Positions 1 to 5,430 of a stretch of DNA of 39,743 bases are shown piece by piece. Made by a program: the position numbers and the translations under genes. The notes beneath the pieces were generated by a model. The model saw only the letters and a list, made by a program, of their open reading frames with translations. It was not told the origin of the DNA and did not search any database. This stretch comes from an uncultured Bacteroidales bacterium (GTDB lineage Bacteria; Bacteroidota; Bacteroidia; Bacteroidales; UBA932), in assembly GCA_946625485.1 (NCBI GenBank), contig CAMOTB010000008.1, positions 1 through 39,743 on the forward strand, given 5' to 3'. Position 1 is the stretch's first letter, and every line of letters starts with the position of its first letter.

Positions 1-1
1 G

Positions 2-130
2 GACAGCTGGCGGGCAGCCGCCGACGCCCATATCCGCATTCCCATGCTGGGCCGTCTGGATTCACTGAATGCCCCCGTCTCCGCCGCCATCCTCCTTTTC
101 GAAGCCGTCCGGCAGCGCCACACCCGCTAA
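2..130 (+). CDS. SpoU/TrmH-family RNA 2'-O-methyltransferase, C-terminal end (5' truncated by window)
   Basis: The reading frame that opens at base 2 and stops at the TAA at 128-130 encodes about 42 residues. They contain IPMLGRLDSLNAPVSAAILL followed by FEAVRQRHTR. This matches the C-terminal motif 3 of SpoU-class (SPOUT) methyltransferases, where an (I)PM.G...SLN.S.A..I...E..RQ pattern forms part of the trefoil-knot SAM site. The family methylates ribose 2'-OH groups on 23S rRNA or tRNA; an RlmB-like enzyme is the most likely member, but the subfamily cannot be chosen from the tail. The usual Ser after SLN is Ala-Pro here. Only the last part of the gene is visible. It is co-oriented with ssb, 163 bases upstream of it. 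Confidence 0.72.
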   Translation, partial: DSWRAAADAHIRIPMLGRLDSLNAPVSAAILLFEAVRQRHTR

Positions 131-228
131 ATCTTCCGGAAACCGAATCCCCCCGGCACTTAGCTGCCACGTCAAAAATCCGGTCGAAAAAAGCGATCCG
201 TTTAGAAATAAATGATTATCTTGCGGAG

Positions 229-236
229 TATATTTG
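229..236 (+). promoter_or_regulatory. Candidate -7 promoter element of ssb
   Basis: TATATTTG fits the Bacteroidota -7 consensus TAnnTTTG and lies 57 bases before the ssb ATG, in an AT-rich stretch (about 200-245) that contrasts with the GC-rich genes. A clear -33 TTTG is not present at the ideal distance; TTTA at 201-204 is the nearest candidate. The gap 131-293 holds nothing else that I recognise. Confidence 0.5.
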
Positions 237-293
237 ATAGGAGCGTGAGATAAAACTGGCGCTTGGACTAATAACTTATAAACAACAGATATC

Positions 294-968
294 ATGCTGA
301 ACAAAGTAATGCTGATCGGTAACGTTGGTCAAGACCCGGAAGTACGTTACCTCGATGGAAACAATGGAAACGGCGGCAGCACCAAAGTCGCCACCATCCG
401 CCTCGCCACCTCGGAGCGCTACCGCGACCGTAACGGCGAACAGCGGGAAAACACAGAATGGCACAGCGTCGTTGCCTGGAGAAACCTGGCCGACCTGGCG
501 GAGAGCTTCATCCGCAAGGGTACGCAGATCTACGTAGAAGGAAAGATCCGCTCCCGTGAGTACACCGACCAGACCGGAGCCAAACGGTACCGGACTGAAA
601 TCATCGCTGACAACATCCAGCTCCTCGGCCGCCGGAGCGACAATCCCGGAGCCCAGGATGGCGGACAGGGCGGCTACCAGCAAGGAGGCGGCTATCAAGG
701 CCGTCAGGGCGGATACCAGGGACAAGGCGGTTACAACCGTCCGCAAGGCGGCGGATATGCCCCGCAGGGCGGAGCACCCCAGGGTGGTTTTGGCCCGGCC
801 GCACCCCAGGCAGCCTACGGCGCCCAAGGAGGATTTGCAGCGGCCCAGCCGGCCGCCCGTCCTTCCCAGCCGGCGCCCCAGCAAGCTTATAACCAGCCTG
901 CTCCTCCCGTCCAGAGCGAGCCGATCGACATCGGAGCCGACAACCCCGACGACGACCTTCCGTTCTAG
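294..968 (+). CDS. ssb: Single-stranded DNA-binding protein SSB
   Basis: This 224-residue protein coats single-stranded DNA during replication, recombination and repair. Residues 1-115 form the OB fold. It starts MLNKVMLIGNVGQDPEVRYL and includes the conserved NTEWHSVVAW and YVEGKIRSREY segments. Residues 116-218 are a long low-complexity linker rich in Gly, Gln, Tyr, Pro and Ala, with repeated GGYQ/GGYN units. The protein ends in the acidic tip DDDLPF, the usual docking peptide for SSB partner proteins. It is longer than typical SSBs (about 150-180 residues) because of the linker. The ATG at 294 begins the family N-terminus. It is flanked upstream by a TAnnTTTG element and downstream by a strong terminator, so it is probably monocistronic. 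Confidence 0.96.
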   Translation: MLNKVMLIGNVGQDPEVRYLDGNNGNGGSTKVATIRLATSERYRDRNGEQRENTEWHSVVAWRNLADLAESFIRKGTQIYVEGKIRSREYTDQTGAKRYRTEIIADNIQLLGRRSDNPGAQDGGQGGYQQGGGYQGRQGGYQGQGGYNRPQGGGYAPQGGAPQGGFGPAAPQAAYGAQGGFAAAQPAARPSQPAPQQAYNQPAPPVQSEPIDIGADNPDDDLPF

Positions 969-1033
969 GCCTCAGATTCTTCCCCGCCCCCTCGCGCGAG
1001 CGTAATTTATAACCCCTTGGTTTTAAACAAATT

Positions 1034-1074
1034 AAGAAAAAGCCCTTCCCAAAAAACAGGAAGGGCTTTTTCTT
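1034..1074 (+). terminator. Intrinsic terminator after ssb
   Basis: A perfect 16-bp inverted repeat (1034-1049 with 1059-1074) has a 9-base A-rich loop. The GC part of the stem, GCCCTTCC/GGAAGGGC, is followed by a T-rich run. The A-rich outer stem on the left also gives a T run on the opposite strand, so the structure could end transcription from either side. It lies 66 bases after the ssb stop. Confidence 0.9.
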
Positions 1075-1191
1075 ATTCTCTTTTGTATCAGCAACTTACA
1101 ATTTACGGCTCAACCCGACACGACAAAACTGGAGCAGCAGCAATGCAGCCAAGCGAACAATCTACTGCCAACCGCACTCCGTAAGCCTGCA

Positions 1192-1281
1192 TTTGCCGGC
1201 GGGCAGGTCAGTTTTAGCAGTAACGCAGCCGCAGCGCAGCGAGGATGGACTACTGCTAAAACTAACCTGTCCGTCGGCAAA
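1192..1281 (+). repeat. Conserved-core, variable-arm inverted repeat, copy 1
   Basis: Arms 1192-1222 and 1251-1281 are 31 bases each and complementary at 28 positions. Two of the three exceptions become G.U pairs if the plus strand is transcribed. They enclose a 28-base apex (1223-1250) that contains GCAGCCGCAGCGCAGCGAGG and ends ATGGAC. The same apex recurs at 22527-22554 with one substitution, and on the minus strand at 24199-24225 with small changes, while the arms are unrelated in sequence. Copy 1 lies between the convergent 3' ends of ssb and the porin gene, immediately against the porin terminator. The rest of the gap (1075-1191) shows no gene or further structure that I can support. 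Confidence 0.85.
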
Positions 1282-1310
1282 AAAAAGGCAGCGACCGGAA
1301 TCACTGCCTT
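1279..1310 (-). terminator. Intrinsic terminator of the DASS/porin operon
   Basis: On the minus strand, AAGGCAG (1304-1310) pairs with CTGCCTT (1285-1291) across a 12-base loop, followed by an eight-T tract (plus-strand A run 1279-1286). It sits about 20 bases after the porin stop codon. Confidence 0.85.
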
Positions 1311-1330
1311 CTCATTGTTTTACGTCTGTA

Positions 1331-2383
1331 TTAGAAGCGAACGTAAGTCATGAACCAAAGCTCATTGTAACCCGGAGTGGCCAGCAACTTATTGTTGTGC
1401 CTCCGATACTCAAGCTGGAAATTCAAATTCTTGTGCAAACGGAAATTAGCGCAAGCCGAATACATGTCATGACTCGTCTCAGCCGTACCACCGGCACGGA
1501 ACTCATCCCACTTCAGATAAAGCTTGAACCAATCCGTGAAAGGAATGCCAGCCGTCACATACAAGGCATCCGCAGCGCCGCTCTGCTCCTTCTCACCCGC
1601 AATGGCAGTAGCATACTCCGTACGGAGCGTCCAATTGTCGACATCATAGGTCAAACCCGCGCTGATACGCTCACGCTTGAGCGTGGCGCCGCTCCCGTTG
1701 ACCCAGTCGCCCTTCCATCCGAACACGCCCAGCTTCAGGCCCTTGATGGGCTGCAACTGGATCGTGCCGATGATATCTTTGGCCTTGTTGGCGTCGGCAA
1801 GGTTGATGCCCTGACCGTTCCACACACCCAGCTGATAATGCAGCAGGCGATAGCTGTCGTCCGCCATCGGAAGCAGGTCGCCCTGGATCTGCAGACCCTG
1901 GTCGCGGCCGCCCATGTTGGCTTCGCCGAGGCGGTCGCCCATGCCGGCCATCTTCTGGACAAGGAGGGAGAAATCACCCACGCCCACATCCCAGGGATTC
2001 ATCGGATTCTCGAACGTGAAAGCCCGCTTGAACTGTCCGATCTTGACGGAGAACTCCTTGTACTTGGCCCATTCGAGGTAGAAATCCTTGACGTGGGGGT
2101 TCTGTCCGTTCATCTGGAGCTGGATCCGGTACTTGAAGTCGTTGAAGATGCTGCCGTCGACGTACAGACGGATCAGGCGGCAGTTGAAGCCGGGGCCGCC
2201 ATGGGCGCTCTCGAGGTCGCTGTATTTGTAACCACCGATGATGTAGCCGCCGAACTTGGGCTTGCTGGCAAAACCGGTCTGCTTATAGCCGTATTCGGGC
2301 GTCTCATTGTCTTGTGCGGCCGCAGGGAAGGAAAAGGCAAGGGCACACGTCAGTGCCGCGGCGGCCAAAAATACTTTTTTCAT
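1331..2383 (-). CDS. OprO/OprP-like outer-membrane porin
   Basis: This 350-residue outer-membrane protein begins with a signal peptide (MKKVFLAAAALTCALAFSFP, cleavage near AAAQ). It has the alternating aromatic/polar pattern of a beta barrel and ends in YVRF, a classic C-terminal Phe signature for BAM insertion. The segments YRIQLQMNGQNPHVKDFYLEW, KIGQFKRAFTFEN and NPWDVG resemble the phosphate-selective porin O/P family. In Bacteroidota this family name does not prove phosphate specificity. The gene starts 22 bases after the stop of an SLC13-type symporter, so the pair probably forms one route for an anionic substrate across both membranes. A strong terminator follows. Confidence 0.85.
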   Translation of the reverse strand: MKKVFLAAAALTCALAFSFPAAAQDNETPEYGYKQTGFASKPKFGGYIIGGYKYSDLESAHGGPGFNCRLIRLYVDGSIFNDFKYRIQLQMNGQNPHVKDFYLEWAKYKEFSVKIGQFKRAFTFENPMNPWDVGVGDFSLLVQKMAGMGDRLGEANMGGRDQGLQIQGDLLPMADDSYRLLHYQLGVWNGQGINLADANKAKDIIGTIQLQPIKGLKLGVFGWKGDWVNGSGATLKRERISAGLTYDVDNWTLRTEYATAIAGEKEQSGAADALYVTAGIPFTDWFKLYLKWDEFRAGGTAETSHDMYSACANFRLHKNLNFQLEYRRHNNKLLATPGYNELWFMTYVRF

Positions 2384-2405
2384 CTTATTGATAAATTCGT
2401 TTAAA

Positions 2406-3863
2406 CTATGCCACAGGGAAAGGAGCGATGACCGTCAGCAGGAAGTAAGCCAGGATAAATCCCACCACGCCTACGATCAGGCCGATCTTGGCCATCTGCG
2501 ATGTCTCGACCAGCCCGGTCGAGGAAGCGATCGCATTCGGAGGCGTAGAGATCGGGAAGAGCATGGCCAGGGAGGCGCACATCGCGATGAACGGAATCAT
2601 CGAGTACATGCCGCCCAGGTTCATGAACTGCTCGTTGTTGGCCGCCGAAGGATCCGCCATCGCCGTACCCACGACCACGAGGATCGGGACCAGCAGGGCC
2701 GCCGTCGCGGAGTTGCTGATGAAGTTGGAGAGGAAGTAGCACACAAGACCGGCGATGATGAGCACCAGCACCACGTTCATCGTGCTGAACGGGATGGCGT
2801 TGATCAGCGCGGCGGCCAGGCCCGTCTTGTTGAGGCCGGTGCCCAGTGCGAAGCCGCCCGCCACCAGCCAGAGGACGCTCCAGTTGATCTCCTTGATATC
2901 TTCTTTGGTGAAGACGCCGCAGCAGGTATAGACCGCCAGCGGAATCAGGGCGACGACGTTGGAATTGATCTTGGTGATGGACTCCGTCACCCAGAGGAGG
3001 ATCGTCAGGAAGAAGGTGATCCAGGCGACATAATCCTTCCAGATCCATTTGTGCTTCTTGGCGTCGATCTTGAGTTCGATGGACTCCGACTTGAAGGGGA
3101 AGAAAACCTGCAGCAGAATCCAAGCCAGCAGAATCATGATAATGACGAAGGGGACCATCCGGGACATCCAGGTCGCGAAACTGATCTGGTAGCCGGCATT
3201 CTCCAGGGCGCCGATCGCGATGGCGTTTGGAGGCGTGCCGATCGGGGTGCCGATACCGCCGAGGTTGGCCGCAACCGGGATCGACAGCGCCAGGCCGACC
3301 TTGCCCGTCTCATCGTCCGGAAGTGCCTTCAGCACGGGCGCCAGGAAAGCCAGCATCATCGCCGCGGTGGCGGTGTTGCTCATGAACATCGAGAAGATGG
3401 AAATGATGATCAGGAATCCCAGCAGGACCATCTTCGGCTTCTTGCCGAACAGGCCCAGCAATCCCTTGGCGATCACCGCATCCATGCCGTACTTGGAGGC
3501 CACGATGGCCAGGACGAAACCGCCCATGAAGAGCATCACGACAGGATCGGCGAAGGAAGCCATGATGGACTTGTAGTCAACAAGCGTACCGAATTCCGGC
3601 TTGCACAAGAATCCCAGTCCCTTGTTGGATACCGTCAGGAGCATCACGACGATCACGATCAGGGAAGTCGTCCAGTTGGGAATGATCTCAAACATCCACA
3701 TCAAGGCAGCGAAAACGAAAATCGCAATCATGCGCTGCTGGACGACAGTCAGGCCGTCAATGCCGAAGGCTGTGGTCGGCAAGGCCCAGAGAAGTACCGT
3801 GACGATCAGCACGATCGGAAGAAACACGCAGTACTTCAGGTTGAGTTTAGAATTAGCCATCAT
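2406..3863 (-). CDS. DASS/SLC13 family sodium:anion symporter
   Basis: This 485-residue inner-membrane protein of about 11 hydrophobic segments belongs to the divalent anion:Na+ symporter family (VcINDY/SLC13), which imports dicarboxylates such as succinate or inorganic anions such as sulfate. The two inverted-repeat halves each carry the family signature. The first has SNTATA (from residue 162), followed by GTPIGTPPNA. The second has SNSATA (from 383), followed by ISTPPNAIASS. SNT and TPP motifs of this kind bind substrate and sodium. Two adjacent ATG codons (3863 and 3860) are possible starts. It is the first gene of the operon with the porin. Its promoter is embedded in the terminator of the preceding operon. 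The substrate cannot be decided from sequence. Confidence 0.92.
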   Translation of the reverse strand: MMANSKLNLKYCVFLPIVLIVTVLLWALPTTAFGIDGLTVVQQRMIAIFVFAALMWMFEIIPNWTTSLIVIVVMLLTVSNKGLGFLCKPEFGTLVDYKSIMASFADPVVMLFMGGFVLAIVASKYGMDAVIAKGLLGLFGKKPKMVLLGFLIIISIFSMFMSNTATAAMMLAFLAPVLKALPDDETGKVGLALSIPVAANLGGIGTPIGTPPNAIAIGALENAGYQISFATWMSRMVPFVIIMILLAWILLQVFFPFKSESIELKIDAKKHKWIWKDYVAWITFFLTILLWVTESITKINSNVVALIPLAVYTCCGVFTKEDIKEINWSVLWLVAGGFALGTGLNKTGLAAALINAIPFSTMNVVLVLIIAGLVCYFLSNFISNSATAALLVPILVVVGTAMADPSAANNEQFMNLGGMYSMIPFIAMCASLAMLFPISTPPNAIASSTGLVETSQMAKIGLIVGVVGFILAYFLLTVIAPFPVA

Positions 3864-3865
3864 TC

Positions 3866-3895
3866 AAAAAAATTGCGCCACACTGAGCGGCGCAA
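3866..3895 (-). terminator. Intrinsic terminator of the TonB/M16 operon, overlapping the DASS promoter
   Basis: Read on the minus strand, TTGCGCC (3889-3895) pairs with GGCGCAA (3873-3879) across a 9-base loop and is followed by seven T residues (3866-3872). It lies about 85 bases after the stop of the outer-membrane barrel gene, so it can end that operon. The T tract stops only 2-3 bases before the DASS start codon. Confidence 0.72.
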
Positions 3896-3900
3896 ATATA
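3893..3900 (-). promoter_or_regulatory. Candidate -7 promoter element of the DASS/porin operon
   Basis: On the minus strand this is TATATTTG, a match to TAnnTTTG, 29 bases before the DASS ATG. TTTATG about 20 bases upstream is a weak -33 candidate. The element shares three bases with the first stem arm of the terminator hairpin, so a transcript starting a few bases downstream would begin inside the hairpin and lack its 5' arm. The region 3901-3978 is AT-rich and has no gene. Confidence 0.55.
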
Positions 3901-3978
3901 GCGAATAATTATTACATAAAGAATAAAAAACTGCCTTTTGTCTTTGCTCCTCAAGAGGCGGCAAAAGCGCCCTTACAT

Positions 3979-5406
3979 TCAGAATTCGTATCCGAAGGCA
4001 AGGGTTCCGCTGATACGGTCAGCGCCCAGGTATTCCAGCCGGAATCCGTGGCTCCACCACAGGGCGGCGTCGGCATAGAGACCCCCGCCGAAGCGCCAGC
4101 GGACGCCCGGCGAAAGGACGATCTTGTGAGAGACCATGTGTTCCCGGTACCGGACGAAATACCGGTCCAGGCGGTTTGCCACGGTCCCGGAAGGAAGGGA
4201 CGGCCCCGATTCCGACAGGGAACCGCAAGTCCAGCCCGCAGCGAGCCGCAAGCCAGCCTGTCCGAGGACGAGGGTCCAACGGGTGTCCAAGGCCGGAATA
4301 AGTACCTGCTGGTCAACCCGATACCTGGCGTTGACCAGCGTACAGCCCTCACGGTCCAGCAGGGAGGCGACAGCCGCAAAACTCCAGCCGCGCCCGACAA
4401 AACCATATTGCAGGGCGGTCTTCAACGTAAGACGGCTTGCATAAGGGTCATTCTCGGACAAGGACTGGTGCTCCATCCAAAGGTAATCGACGGAAGCGTG
4501 CAGGCGATGCGGCCCCCGGGACCAGTCCAGATCCCCATCCAGATCCCACGACGAGAAGTCATACAAGGAAGAGGAAACGGCATCGGTCCGTACCTCTCCC
4601 CTGCTCCACCGGCTTGAGAGCCCGGCATACAAAGCCTTTTCAGACAATTGGATCGCCACTCCGTGGGAGAACTTCCTTACCAGGAAGCCCCCATCCGAAT
4701 GGATCGGGCTCAGGTACCAGGGTGTCTCACTGCCATAAAACAGGCCCTCATCAAAGAAAACAGTGGGCGTATCTTCGCCGGGGCTTAGTTCCTGGTTGAG
4801 ACGGATCCTTTCCGCTTCATAAGAGAACTGATAACTCGCAGCCATGGCGAAGCTTCCCTTGCGATACTGAATACCCGGACGGAGACCGGAGGACAGGAAA
4901 GACGTATTGTGGGCCAGGGTCTCCTGCTTGACAATCTTCGAAAAAGCCGCCTTGCCACGGATCCCCCATTGCCAGGCAGCGGAAAGGTCCTGGCAGAGTC
5001 CGCCGGACAGTTCCGCGTCCTGGCGGATCTTGAGAGCCGGAGAAAACTCGTAGAAGTCGAACAGATAGGACGCAGGACGGCTCAACAGGGACCCGGCAGA
5101 CCGATAGCCCATGGTCTGGGAGACGGCCGCCTGGCCCGTCAGGGACACCCGGTCGAAATGTTTCAGCCCGCCCGTACGGGCTCCGGCCGTCCAGGCCGAG
5201 CCGGCCTCGCTGCTGGAGCGCAGGTTGCCTTGGATGTAGGAACCATAGACTTCGGCATAGCCGCCGCCGTTCCCGGAACGCTGGCGGAGCGTGGCCCCTT
5301 TCCCGTCATTCCAGGGATCAGCACGGTAGGCCCCGTAACCCTGGGCCGCTCCGGGAAAGGTCAGCGACAGCAGGCAGCCGACCCATACAATTGCCTTTAG
5401 CTTCAT
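3979..5406 (-). CDS. Predicted outer-membrane beta-barrel protein, DUF6850-like, last gene of TonB/M16 operon
   Basis: This 475-residue protein has a signal peptide (MKLKAIVWVGCLLSLTFP, cleavage near GAAQG), dense alternating barrel strands throughout and a C-terminal GYEF, as expected for a BAM substrate. I do not recognise a named function. Its layout parallels that of the DUF6850 protein two genes upstream. Both have an early AEV.G.. strand, a SYQFS/YQFSYE strand near the middle, and a long extracellular-looking segment with FYG..ETP or FFGVVETLSG before further strands. I infer distant paralogy. The ATG at 5406 is preferred; a TTG at 5418 would add four residues. It starts 24 bases after the M16 stop and is followed by the operon terminator. 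Confidence 0.72.
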   Translation of the reverse strand: MKLKAIVWVGCLLSLTFPGAAQGYGAYRADPWNDGKGATLRQRSGNGGGYAEVYGSYIQGNLRSSSEAGSAWTAGARTGGLKHFDRVSLTGQAAVSQTMGYRSAGSLLSRPASYLFDFYEFSPALKIRQDAELSGGLCQDLSAAWQWGIRGKAAFSKIVKQETLAHNTSFLSSGLRPGIQYRKGSFAMAASYQFSYEAERIRLNQELSPGEDTPTVFFDEGLFYGSETPWYLSPIHSDGGFLVRKFSHGVAIQLSEKALYAGLSSRWSRGEVRTDAVSSSLYDFSSWDLDGDLDWSRGPHRLHASVDYLWMEHQSLSENDPYASRLTLKTALQYGFVGRGWSFAAVASLLDREGCTLVNARYRVDQQVLIPALDTRWTLVLGQAGLRLAAGWTCGSLSESGPSLPSGTVANRLDRYFVRYREHMVSHKIVLSPGVRWRFGGGLYADAALWWSHGFRLEYLGADRISGTLAFGYEF

Positions 5407-5430
5407 GTCAGAACGCAATGAGAATATCTG

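Noticed and set aside
62..304. A minus-strand frame of 80 codons before ssb
   Set aside because: It overlaps the SpoU methyltransferase tail and the ssb promoter on the other strand and shows no recognisable motif.
1193..2404. A plus-strand open frame across repeat copy 1 and opposite the porin
   Set aside because: It has no recognisable domain; the porin on the other strand has a signal peptide, barrel pattern and C-terminal Phe. The shared peptide from the repeat core (TQPQRSEDG) also appears upstream of gdhA only because the DNA repeat is open in that frame.
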